Positions 9,701-16,769 of a stretch of DNA of 64,000 bases are shown here, piece after piece (the stretch's first letter is position 1; each line of letters opens with the position of its first letter). The notes beneath the pieces are model-generated. The model was not told the DNA's origin. It saw only the letters and a list, made by a program, of their open reading frames with translations, and ran no database searches. The stretch covers positions 434,001 through 498,000 of the forward strand of contig JAWPMT010000006.1 of assembly GCA_033344775.1 (NCBI GenBank). The letters run 5' to 3'. The position numbers and the translations under genes were made by a program. This DNA comes from Cytophagales bacterium (GTDB taxonomy: Bacteria > Bacteroidota > Bacteroidia > Cytophagales > Cyclobacteriaceae).

Positions 9701-10155
9701 ACCTTTTCCCCAACACTCGCCTGAAAGGTATTGTCTACCAACGATCTTTTGTTGATCACCTTCTCTGTGAATGCTTCCGGATAAGTCACTATATATAAAG
9801 AGTCATCTCCGGCCTGATTGATGGCATTCAATACTTCTGCTCGTTGCAGGATGTTTGCATTTTCTACTTCCTCGAACTGGTAAGGTTTTTTATAGGAGGT
9901 GGGGAAGATCAATACATTACCTTCCTTGTCGAGGATCTGTCGCAGATCGTGATAGAAATAGTTGGCTTCTTCACGGTCGTGCAAAACAAACAGGTTGACA
10001 CCTGGCCTTCCCAATCCCGTAGCTGCTCCGACCAGCGCATCTGCACTACCTGCTAATCCACGTAATGCAATATTGGTTTTTTTACTAAGGCTTTCTCGAA
10101 TAGCACAAACAATGCTTTCGTCCTTGTAGGAATAAAGTACTTCTGAAAAGTTCAC
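6787..10155 (-). CDS. mfd: Transcription-repair coupling factor Mfd
   Basis: A 1122-residue protein of normal Mfd length. The N-terminal third is the UvrB-like part. The CarD-like RNA-polymerase-interacting domain starts near residue 430 (LQAGDYVVHVDHGVGRF). The RecG-like translocase follows, with Walker A GDVGFGKTE near residue 585, DEEQ near 688 and TATPIPRTLHFSLMG shortly after. The C-terminal TRCF domain ends the protein. Mfd removes stalled RNA polymerase from DNA lesions and recruits UvrA. The start ATG at 10155 gives a normal N-terminus. It appears monocistronic and is transcribed away from the membrane-protein gene at 10301. Confidence 0.97.
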   Translation of the reverse strand: MNFSEVLYSYKDESIVCAIRESLSKKTNIALRGLAGSADALVGAATGLGRPGVNLFVLHDREEANYFYHDLRQILDKEGNVLIFPTSYKKPYQFEEVENANILQRAEVLNAINQAGDDSLYIVTYPEAFTEKVINKRSLVDNTFQASVGEKVDVEFLTELLVTYDFERTDFVYEAGQFAVRGGIIDVYSFAQELPVRVELFGDEIESIREFEPESQLSKNELKSLSIIPDVQTKLLKEERQSFLSYVPESTAIWMKDYREIIDIVDKGFDKASQSFDELMNVSGNTQVVMSPADLFDNGTVFTELVEPFTKIEFGKRFYLPKSEEFQFDFKPQPSFHKNFELLADNLSDYQRQDYTNYILAESFKQHERLQTIFEEVNPGISFQGIAIGLREGFIDDLQGIVCYTDHQIFDRFHRTDTKDKFTRKKALTLKELRALQAGDYVVHVDHGVGRFAGLDRVDVNGNMQEALRLVYRDDDLLYVSIHSLHKISKYSGKEGGPPAVNKLGSQEWENKKKKVKRKVKDIAKDLIQLYAKRKAAPGFSFPPDNFLQAELESSFMYQDTPDQSSATSDVKQDMENGHPMDRLVCGDVGFGKTEIAIRAAFKAVNSGKQVAVLVPTTILAFQHYHTFMERLKSFPIVVDYVNRFRTTKEITQIKKELKERKIDILIGTHRIVNKDMEFKDIGLMIIDEEQKFGVKVKEKLKEMRVNVDSLTLTATPIPRTLHFSLMGARDLSIISTPPPNRRPVTTELQEFNEEFIRDAVSHEIRRGGQVFFVHNRISDIEQVANIIYRLVPDSRIGLAHGQMEGKTLEKIMLKFIEGEYDVLVSTNIIESGLDIPNANTIIINRAHMFGLSDLHQMRGRVGRSNTKAYCYLITPPTSTLSSDARKRLVTLEEFSDLGDGFKVAMRDLDIRGAGNLLGSEQSGFINDMGFEMYHKILDEAVTELKETEFKELFTQEMLGVEQLQQIKADCLVETDLEILIPQDYVESTAERLSLYSRLDNIEIDDEKKLSEFKASLEDRFGPAPEAVDELIKSVKLRWRGVKLGFEKITLKGEKLKGYLMVEDNDAYFQSETFGMVLQYVKEQAAKCKMREYKNKLIISIDPVENVSEAIEHLDSMLMVEA

Positions 10156-10300
10156 TCGGAAAATGGTAAGAAGCGCAAAATTATGACATCTGAGAGACCA
10201 CTCATTGAAAAACTTTGTCGCTTTTGCTCTTTATGTTCAATAAGAGCCAACAATTTCCGCCATTCTTAAGTTTAGAATAAACGATATGTAGTGTGAAATA

Positions 10301-10897
10301 ATGAGTCAGTCTCGCACAGGATTAAAACTTAGGCCTTCAAAAAGCCAAACCGATCACCCACATCACTGGGAACTACTGGTCAATTTTTTCCTGATTGCCA
10401 CTGCGGCGTTGTTCATTTATGTTTCAGCAGCCTATTTCGCTACGTGGTATTCAGGAGATACGCACCTATCGAAATTCCTGATCATGGGCTTTCTCCTGTT
10501 GTTGCCTTCTTCTCATTTCATGTTGGCCTTGCCACGTCATTTTGATATGGAAGCAGATAAGAAGATGGTTTTGGCATTAGGGCTTTCTTTGTTATCCCTG
10601 GTCATTTTCTTCGTTTTTCAATGGCTTGCCTGGTCGGATAAAATCGTGCAGAGTCCGGATTCATCTCCGTTCATTTATGCCCTTTCCATTGCTCACGGGG
10701 CATATTTCCTGTTGGTATTTGTCGTCACACTGTTTCAATTAATTTATGTTCGACGCAACCAAACGGACATGGTTAAACGTTTAATCTACTACAGCAACGG
10801 TTTCCAACGGATGAAGCTTGTCTTGCTGGCTCGGGTTTGGTTATTCCTCAATATCCTCTGGGGTGCAGTCATTTTTGCTTTTCTGCTGATCAGCTAA
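10301..10897 (+). CDS. Five-helix membrane protein, cytochrome c oxidase subunit III-like
   Basis: A 198-residue integral membrane protein with about five hydrophobic helices (roughly 27-47, 60-78, 88-112, 124-148 and 175-197) after a polar N-terminus. The helix count, length and segments such as FFVFQWLAW, SIAHGAYFLLVF and the final ARVWLFLNILWGAVIF resemble a short haem-copper oxidase subunit III. No other oxidase gene is nearby, and identity to the family is weak by eye. A stand-alone subunit-III-like protein is the best guess; otherwise it is simply an unknown membrane protein. Confidence 0.55.
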   Translation: MSQSRTGLKLRPSKSQTDHPHHWELLVNFFLIATAALFIYVSAAYFATWYSGDTHLSKFLIMGFLLLLPSSHFMLALPRHFDMEADKKMVLALGLSLLSLVIFFVFQWLAWSDKIVQSPDSSPFIYALSIAHGAYFLLVFVVTLFQLIYVRRNQTDMVKRLIYYSNGFQRMKLVLLARVWLFLNILWGAVIFAFLLIS

Positions 10898-11068
10898 ACC
10901 GCGCAACGAGCATTTTCCCGATTCATTGTTCACTTAAGAATATTAATATTTTTATTTTTTTTTGAAACCTTTTTAGAAAAATTACGATTAATCTATCATA
11001 GTACGGAAAATAATAATTCAAGAAATTGACGTTATCGAAGTACTTTCTTTTAGGTTAGGTTGGTGATT
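10898..11068. other. Intergenic stretch without a gene
   Basis: AT-rich sequence between the membrane-protein gene and the two structured hairpins. No reading frame is convincing. A TTGAC element near 11028 could be part of a promoter for the hairpin that follows, but no partner element could be assigned with confidence. Confidence 0.4.
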
Positions 11069-11113
11069 AAGGCACGGGAACCCTCCCAGGGTAAAGTCCG
11101 TGCCTTTTCTTTT
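11069..11113 (+). terminator. Strong nested hairpin with T-tract (terminator or small RNA 3' end)
   Basis: Outer arms AAGGCACGG (11069-11077) and CCGTGCCTT (11098-11106) enclose an inner hairpin ACCCT-CCC-AGGGT (11081-11093). TTTTCTTTTT follows. The structure is a good intrinsic terminator, but it lies 170 bp after the nearest upstream stop codon and has an elaborate head, so it may end a separate small RNA. Confidence 0.55.
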
Positions 11114-11164
11114 TGGCACCCTTCCTTCCTCGCGGCAAGGCGAGCGAGAGCCTCAGGGTGCCAA
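11113..11164. repeat. Long GC-rich hairpin, 9-bp perfect outer stem
   Basis: Arms TTGGCACCC (11113-11121) and GGGTGCCAA (11156-11164) are perfectly complementary. The interior contains a second small stem, CTCGC against GCGAG. It directly follows the nested hairpin, and the palindromic repeat element A starts right after it. It resembles REP-type intergenic hairpins of Bacteroidota, but no second copy was found in the window. Confidence 0.5.
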
Positions 11165-11165
11165 G

Positions 11166-11485
11166 GGATCAAGCAATATTCCTGGGGAGCAACGTGATAG
11201 GATGCAATTCTTGTGATTTAAAAAATGTAGCTGTTATACTTGAATCATCTTCTGTGCGTCTTTTGAGGTTTGAACCATCGTTTCTCTTACCACTTTTCCA
11301 TCGATGAAAAGTGGCCAAAAATCTAGGCCTGATTCATTTCTTAACGATTTTTGACCCAAAAGAGCAGGAACAAAATAAACTCGCCATTTTATTTGTTGAC
11401 TGAAAAACATAATTTCCAAGCTCGAACAGAATTTTGTTCTTTTCTGCTCTCTATTGAATCAAAAACCTAAAATGAATCAAGGCCG
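11166..11485 (+). repeat. Palindromic dispersed element, copy A (MITE/REP-like)
   Basis: About 320 bp are related to 43935-44262 in inverted orientation. Shared parts are the outer end GGATCAAGCAATATT, the palindrome CCACTTTTC-CATCGAT-GAAAAGTGG region at 11290-11314, and the distal 170 bp ending in AAAATGAATCAAGGCCG. The distal part is itself a long imperfect inverted repeat: GGCCTGATTCATTT pairs with AAATGAATCAAGGCC, and AGAGCAGGAACAAAAT pairs with the TTCTTTTCTGCTCT side. It has no coding capacity of its own. The element fits a non-autonomous palindromic repeat. Confidence 0.7.
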
Positions 11486-11708
11486 CTTCGAAACGGCAAA
11501 TCCTTTCAGTGCAATTACTCCACAGGTTTTCGGATTGACCCGTGCCAAGTATGGTTCACCGAATTATGAACTCATTCGATTAGGCTTTACGGCTTTTCCA
11601 ATCAATTTTATTAAGCGAGCTATGCCCAAAATACCGCAAAGCGTTTATCGAACCACATTATTTTATCAACGGCCTTACCTCCAATCTATTCGTGGCTAAT
11701 TTTGTTCC
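11486..11708. other. Intergenic stretch with unconvincing open frame
   Basis: Between repeat A and the nuclease gene a plus-strand frame (11454-11699) is open but starts inside the repeat and resembles no family. A TAATTTTG at 11697-11704 matches the Bacteroidota -7 element but is too close to the nuclease ATG (11709) to be its promoter. Confidence 0.3.
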
Positions 11709-12479
11709 ATGAAAAAGGCCATCCTCTCCATTCTGTTATTAACCATTTTCCTTCCTACTTCTTATTCCTGGGGTCCTACCGGTCACCGTGTAGTAGGATT
11801 GATCGCGGAACAGCACCTGTCTAAGAAGGCTTTGAAAAGAGTGCAGGCTGTTTTGGGGACAGAAACACTGGCAGAAGTCAGCACATTCATGGATTTCATC
11901 AAATCCGATAGTAAGTATCGACACATGAATCCCTGGCACTACTGCACCATTCCGGATGGCAAAACCTATGAAGAAGCGGGTACGCCGGAAGAAGGGGATG
12001 TCATCATGACCATAGAAAGGCTGATCTCAGAATTGAAATCCAAAAACTTTTCCGATGAGGATGAGGCGTTTGCCTTAAAGATGTTGGTGCATTTGGTAGG
12101 AGACATTCATCAGCCACTACATGTAGGAAACGGCGAAGACAGGGGAGGCAATGATGTGAAACTCGAATATTTCTATCGATCCTCCAATCTGCACCGCGTT
12201 TGGGACAGTGGCATCATCGATGAGCAGAAGTTTAGCTACACGGAGTACGCCGACTGGATCAATCATGTGGATGCGACACAGGTAAAATCCTGGCAATCCG
12301 CGACAGTCCGACAATGGGCTGCAGAATCTGTGACTTATAGAGGCCAGGTCTATGATATTCCTGAAAACAAAAAACTAAGCTGGAGGTACAATTTTGATAA
12401 CATCGAGACGGTAAACCTGCGATTGCTGCAAGCCGGTGTACGATTGGCGGGCGTTTTGGAAACTATATACGGTTCCTAA
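11709..12479 (+). CDS. Secreted S1/P1-type zinc nuclease
   Basis: A 256-residue protein with a Sec signal peptide ending before Trp at SYS-WGPTGH. In this family the mature N-terminal Trp is itself a zinc ligand. Further zinc-binding segments are visible: the HYCTIPDG region near residue 77, HLVGDIHQPLHVGNGEDRGG near residue 124 and LHRVWDSGI near residue 160. S1/P1 nucleases cleave single-stranded DNA and RNA and remove 3' phosphates with three zinc ions. Here it probably acts in the periplasm or outside the cell in nucleic-acid scavenging. Its TAA overlaps the stop codon of the convergent thioredoxin gene. Confidence 0.92.
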   Translation: MKKAILSILLLTIFLPTSYSWGPTGHRVVGLIAEQHLSKKALKRVQAVLGTETLAEVSTFMDFIKSDSKYRHMNPWHYCTIPDGKTYEEAGTPEEGDVIMTIERLISELKSKNFSDEDEAFALKMLVHLVGDIHQPLHVGNGEDRGGNDVKLEYFYRSSNLHRVWDSGIIDEQKFSYTEYADWINHVDATQVKSWQSATVRQWAAESVTYRGQVYDIPENKKLSWRYNFDNIETVNLRLLQAGVRLAGVLETIYGS

Positions 12480-12913
12480 AACTCATTAAAGGCTTTCAGG
12501 TCGAGCAAGAACTGGTCAGCTTTTTTGTATCCCGTAGATAAAAACTTACTGCCAAATTCCTCTTCCCAAAATACGATGGCCGGAAGGTCACGCACATTCC
12601 AGCTGGTGGCAAGAGCTTTGTTAGTGATATTTTCTCCTAAGAAATCGATGGATTCCAGGCTTTCATAGTCCATTCTCACCGCATAGTAGTTTTCGTTGAT
12701 GTAGGCGATCACGGCTTTGTCGGTGAAGGTTTCTTTCTCCATGACCTTGCACCACTTGCACCAGTCCGCGACCACATCCACAAAAACTTTGCGAGGCTCG
12801 GACTTCATCAATTCCTGAACGTCTTCGAGTGTATACCACTTCAATGTGTCAGGTTCCTGGTTGACCTGAAAAGCAGTAATATTAAAAATGGCGGCAAAAA
12901 GTAATGTTTTCAT
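12476..12913 (-). CDS. Exported thioredoxin-fold protein
   Basis: A 145-residue protein with a short hydrophobic N-terminus that may be a signal peptide. It has a thioredoxin fold with the redox motif WCKWCK near residues 51-56 preceded by VFVDVVAD, and a cis-Pro segment RDLPAIVFW near residue 108. It belongs to the thioredoxin_7/DUF255-like group of periplasmic reductases. Its stop codon overlaps that of the S1/P1 nuclease on the other strand, and its start abuts the end of the TerB-like gene, so these two minus-strand genes form an operon. Confidence 0.85.
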   Translation of the reverse strand: MKTLLFAAIFNITAFQVNQEPDTLKWYTLEDVQELMKSEPRKVFVDVVADWCKWCKVMEKETFTDKAVIAYINENYYAVRMDYESLESIDFLGENITNKALATSWNVRDLPAIVFWEEEFGSKFLSTGYKKADQFLLDLKAFNEF

Positions 12914-13372
12914 TTATAATACAAGTGATCTGAGCTTATCCGTTGCCCGCTCTTGCTCCACCAGTACTTCGATCGCTAAAACCATATTTTTGGTTAATCC
13001 CAATAAAGCCGCGGCTTCTCCGACCCGTGCCCGTTCGTCATCTGCATAATCATCATCTGCATAACTCATCCGAATTGCGTCATAGATCAGCAGCTTATTA
13101 AAACTCGCGACACTTCTTGAATCGATCTTTTGAAATACTTCGTCGAGCTCCTCCTCTTCAAAATCATACTCCTCCCAAGCCGCAACGGTTGCCTCATCCA
13201 CATTCAGGCTTTTGGCAAGGCTGATCGTCAGCCATTCTAATTCGGGATCCGAAACTTCTCCGTCAGATCCTGCAATCACAAGAAGGGCATATCCGTAATC
13301 CTTCCAGAACTTTTGAGGTAACAGTGACATTCCGTAAAAAGCCGGAGCCACATTAAATAAATCTTGAGACAT
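12914..13372 (-). CDS. TerB-like cytoplasmic protein
   Basis: A 152-residue acidic, all-helical protein with no membrane segment. The segment VIAGSDGEVSDPELEWLTISLAK (about residues 32-54) and the later ADDERARVGEAAALLGL resemble the repeated acidic helices of TerB/tellurite-resistance-like proteins. Those bind metal and link to stress modules, but a precise role cannot be assigned. It is directly upstream of the thioredoxin gene with no spacing. Confidence 0.6.
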   Translation of the reverse strand: MSQDLFNVAPAFYGMSLLPQKFWKDYGYALLVIAGSDGEVSDPELEWLTISLAKSLNVDEATVAAWEEYDFEEEELDEVFQKIDSRSVASFNKLLIYDAIRMSYADDDYADDERARVGEAAALLGLTKNMVLAIEVLVEQERATDKLRSLVL

Positions 13373-13466
13373 GTCTGAAAACGAGTATTTTCTCCAAATT
13401 AATGACTTCTCGCGAGAATTAGAATTAAAAAGCTTGCGGACCGCTTTATGTTTCGGTAACGCAGGC

Positions 13467-13490
13467 CTAGATTTAACTCACTAAATCTAG
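13467..13490. promoter_or_regulatory. Perfect 9-bp inverted repeat in front of DUF4301 start
   Basis: CTAGATTTA (13467-13475) and TAAATCTAG (13482-13490) are exact inverted copies separated by six bases. The repeat ends 4 bp before the ATG at 13495. It could be an operator or an RNA hairpin that hides the start region. Confidence 0.5.
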
Positions 13491-13494
13491 CCGT

Positions 13495-15012
13495 ATGTTT
13501 TCTGCATCTGATAAGCAACAAATTAATGACCATGGTCTTGATCTGGAGACCGTTGAAAGACAGATCGCCTATTTTAAAAAAGGATTTCCGCCTTCAAAAC
13601 TGAAGGCACCCGCGATTGACGGTAGTGGGATCATGATCCTTGATGATGCAGCGATTGCAAATGCGATATCAGGTTATGATGAATTGTCTGCAGATAAGAC
13701 GATCGTTAAGTTTGTTCCCGCTTCAGGGGCAGCAAGCCGAATGTTTAAAAAGCTGTTTGCTTTTCTGGAGTCTTACCAGGGTACGGAAGCGGATTATCAG
13801 GAGTTGATTGCTGATCAAAAGGGAGGATCTGTTTTCGAGTTTCTGAAAAAACTTGAAGATTTCGCTTTTTATGATGAATTGACTGACCAATTTGGTGCAG
13901 ACAAGAGTTTGCAGCAAGCACATGTAAAAAGAGAATATGGTGCGATCATAGGCGCTTTGCTGAATAAGGATGGCATGAACTACGGCTCCTTACCCAAGGG
14001 ACTGCTGAAATTCCACCGGGAAAATGGTGTTGTTCGTACACCAGTGGAAGAACATGTGGTCGAAGGCTGTCAATATGCCAAAGGGGCTGATGGATCGGTC
14101 GCGTTACATTTTACTGTTTCCCCTGAGCATCAATCTGCTTTTGAAGCACATGTAGAATCGCTGCGGACATCCTACGAATCAAAATTCGATTGCAAGCTTC
14201 AGGTTTCTTATAGCATCCAGCAGCCAGGAACCGATACCATTGCCGTAGATCTTGAAAACGAACCTTTCCGAAATGAAGATGGCTCCTTGTTGTTCAGACC
14301 AGCGGGCCATGGTGCGCTACTCGCCAACCTCAATGAGATTGATGCAGATGTCGTTTTCCTGAAAAACATCGATAATGTGGTTCCTGATCGCCTGAAAGAA
14401 GAAACCATCAAATTCAAAAAAGTAATCGGCGGTCTTTTACTGAAGTTGCAATCTCAAGTATTTGCACATGTCGATGCACTGAAATCAGGAAAAGGCGATT
14501 TGAAAGCCATTCAGCAATTCATTGAAGAAAAGCTGGGCTATCGATCAGATTCAGACCTTTCCGGAGAAGCCCTTTTGAAGATATTGGACCGACCTATGCG
14601 GGTATGTGGCATGGTGAAAAGTGATGGTGATCCCGGAGGAGGGCCTTTTTGGGTGGACAATGGCGACGGCACGTCTTCTTTGCAAGTCGTAGAAACTGCT
14701 CAAATAGATCTTTCGGGTGAAGGCCAAAAAGAAGTATTCAATGCAGCCACACATTTTAATCCGGTGGATGTCGTCTGTGGATTGAGAAATGCTCAGGGAG
14801 AAAAGTACGATCTCATGCAATTCAGAGATCCGGAAACAGGTTTTGCCACGGAAAAGTCTAAGGATGGCAAATCCCTTAAGGCGCAGGAATTACCAGGATT
14901 ATGGAATGGCAGCATGGCGTTCTGGAATACGGTTTTTGTAGAAGTGCCGTTAATTACCTTCAATCCGGTAAAAGCGGTAAATGATTTGTTGAAGCCGGAG
15001 CATCAGGGCTAG
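13495..15012 (+). CDS. DUF4301 family protein
   Basis: A 505-residue soluble protein that fits DUF4301 of Bacteroidota in length and motifs. An N-terminal segment VKFVPASGAASRMFK lies near residue 68, GSLPKGLLKFH near residue 163, FRPAGHGALLANL near 268, and DGDPGGGPFWV near 383. The phosphate-loop-like Gly-rich segments and the nucleotidyltransferase-like feel of the middle suggest a sugar-nucleotide or nucleotide-binding fold, but this is inference. No partner gene is evident. The inverted repeat just upstream of the start may regulate it. Confidence 0.8.
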   Translation: MFSASDKQQINDHGLDLETVERQIAYFKKGFPPSKLKAPAIDGSGIMILDDAAIANAISGYDELSADKTIVKFVPASGAASRMFKKLFAFLESYQGTEADYQELIADQKGGSVFEFLKKLEDFAFYDELTDQFGADKSLQQAHVKREYGAIIGALLNKDGMNYGSLPKGLLKFHRENGVVRTPVEEHVVEGCQYAKGADGSVALHFTVSPEHQSAFEAHVESLRTSYESKFDCKLQVSYSIQQPGTDTIAVDLENEPFRNEDGSLLFRPAGHGALLANLNEIDADVVFLKNIDNVVPDRLKEETIKFKKVIGGLLLKLQSQVFAHVDALKSGKGDLKAIQQFIEEKLGYRSDSDLSGEALLKILDRPMRVCGMVKSDGDPGGGPFWVDNGDGTSSLQVVETAQIDLSGEGQKEVFNAATHFNPVDVVCGLRNAQGEKYDLMQFRDPETGFATEKSKDGKSLKAQELPGLWNGSMAFWNTVFVEVPLITFNPVKAVNDLLKPEHQG

Positions 15013-15153
15013 AATAAGAGGCAATGAATGATTATTGTTTGGGAAAATTTATTGGACACCCTTCAGGGCCTGGGAAAATCCAAAAACGTTCCTCCTTCAT
15101 TAAACTAGAGTAAAACAAACAAAGTCAACCTGGCCTCGTATCGTCTGAATTAC

Positions 15154-15666
15154 CTATAAAGATTTCACAATCGCCTTTTTGGTGATGGTCAGGCGGGTGA
15201 TGACCAGAGACTGTTCGACTATTTCCGGATGGTAGAAATACACCAACTCGGGAGTATCTGATAAGTAATCGGTTAAATCCTGATTATTTTCTGAAGCGTA
15301 GAGAAAAGCTTCCTGCAATTCCTTTTCTTCTTCAGTTTCTGCGGACTTAAGTTCAGTCACTTTAATTGCTAGGCTGTCTGTGAAGGATTGTAATTGATCT
15401 GCCTCAGAAATATCGAAATACTTCTTACCGATCTCTTCCCCTCTTCGAACGATATCAGAATTGCGCAGGCGTTTCAATTCTCTGTTGGCCATTTCTCTTT
15501 TGACTGCTTCACGGTCAACACCATTTTGTGTGTCGCATCCGGTTAAAACCGTGATAAATATCAATAAAAGGAACAACAGTGGTGATATCCATGAATTCTC
15601 AGTGTGACCAAAGGTCAAAGAGCGAATAGAAGTAGGTACTGTATTAGTTTTGCGCATTAAACTCAA
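15154..15666 (-). CDS. Lipoprotein, function unknown
   Basis: A 170-residue protein with a hydrophobic segment ending in a lipobox (VLTGC near residue 43), then a charged helical domain with no recognisable family. The polar stretch before the signal is unusually long (about 28 residues), but no later in-frame ATG is available before the hydrophobic core. Met4 (15657) is an alternative start. Its start is only 5 bp from the divergent prfA start, so the two promoters must lie inside each other's transcribed regions. Confidence 0.65.
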   Translation of the reverse strand: MSLMRKTNTVPTSIRSLTFGHTENSWISPLLFLLLIFITVLTGCDTQNGVDREAVKREMANRELKRLRNSDIVRRGEEIGKKYFDISEADQLQSFTDSLAIKVTELKSAETEEEKELQEAFLYASENNQDLTDYLSDTPELVYFYHPEIVEQSLVITRLTITKKAIVKSL

Positions 15667-15671
15667 GCTGA

Positions 15672-16739
15672 ATGACTGACAAGTTAGAGGCGATCAAACA
15701 CAGGTTCGAAGAAGTAAGCCAGCTGATAGTCCAGCCAGACGCCATGTCTGATATGGGCAAATATACCAAGCTGAACAAAGAATATCGGGATTTGGAGAAG
15801 ATCGTGAAGGTGTACGATCAGTATCTGAAGGTAACCAATGATCTGGCAAGTGCCAAGGAAGTACTGGAAACCGAAAAAGATCCTGAGTTCCGGGAACTAG
15901 CCAAAATGGAAATCGATGAACTGGAGCCTCAGGTGACAACAATCGAGGAGGAACTCAAGGTGATGCTGATCCCTAAAGACCCGAACGATAGCAAAAACGT
16001 GATTCTGGAAATACGTGCTGGAACCGGGGGAGATGAAGCGGCCATTTTTGCTGGCGACCTTTTCCGAATGTACGAGCAATATGCGGATTCCAGGGGCTGG
16101 AAGTTTTCTGTCCTGAACCTGAATGAAGGCAGCTCCGGTGGATTCAAAGAAATTGTGGCCTCTGTAGAGGGAGAAGATGTTTTTGGTCAGTTGAAGTTTG
16201 AATCCGGAGCGCACCGGGTGCAACGTGTGCCCGCTACCGAATCACAGGGCCGTGTCCATACTTCTGCAGCAACTGTTGCGGTATTGCCGGAAGCAGAAGA
16301 TGTGGATGTAGAGCTCAACATGGGCGATATCCGAAAAGACACATTCAGGGCTTCAGGAGCAGGAGGTCAGCACATTAACAAAACAGAATCTGCAGTTCGG
16401 TTGACGCACCACCCTACGGGAATCGTGGTGGAATGTCAGGATGGGCGTTCGCAACATGCCAATTACGACAAGGCTTTGAAAGTACTCCGCTCTCGTATAT
16501 ACGAAATGGAACTTAAAAAGCACAATGAAGAAATTAGCTCTGCCAGGAAATCCATGGTGGGAAGTGGGGATCGCTCGGATAAGATCAGAACTTATAACTA
16601 CCCACAAGGCCGGGTCACGGATCACCGCATTGGTTTTACAGTGTACAACCTTCCTAATGTGATGAATGGCCAGATTGGTAACTTCATTGAGGAGTTACGG
16701 ATTGCGGAAAATGCAGAAAAACTGCAAGAAGGGGAATAG
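15672..16739 (+). CDS. prfA: Peptide chain release factor 1
   Basis: A 355-residue class I release factor of normal RF1 length. The catalytic GAGGQHINKTESAVRLTHHP lies near residues 229-248; GGQ reaches the peptidyl-transferase centre. The downstream VVECQDGRSQHANYDKA is the RF1/RF2 signature, and GRVHTSAATVAVLPEAE is in the codon-recognition part. RF1 rather than RF2 is supported by length and the absence of the RF2 programmed frameshift. It recognises UAA and UAG. Confidence 0.96.
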   Translation: MTDKLEAIKHRFEEVSQLIVQPDAMSDMGKYTKLNKEYRDLEKIVKVYDQYLKVTNDLASAKEVLETEKDPEFRELAKMEIDELEPQVTTIEEELKVMLIPKDPNDSKNVILEIRAGTGGDEAAIFAGDLFRMYEQYADSRGWKFSVLNLNEGSSGGFKEIVASVEGEDVFGQLKFESGAHRVQRVPATESQGRVHTSAATVAVLPEAEDVDVELNMGDIRKDTFRASGAGGQHINKTESAVRLTHHPTGIVVECQDGRSQHANYDKALKVLRSRIYEMELKKHNEEISSARKSMVGSGDRSDKIRTYNYPQGRVTDHRIGFTVYNLPNVMNGQIGNFIEELRIAENAEKLQEGE

Positions 16740-16769
16740 TTGATGAATTTCGTCGTTTGATCATCACAG

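Noticed and set aside
11454-11699. Plus-strand 81-codon frame after repeat A
   Set aside because: It begins inside the repeat element, shows no family resemblance and no sign of a proper start region.
11697-11704. TAATTTTG as Bacteroidota -7 promoter element for the nuclease gene
   Set aside because: It is only 4 bp from the start codon and has no matching -33 element at the right distance.
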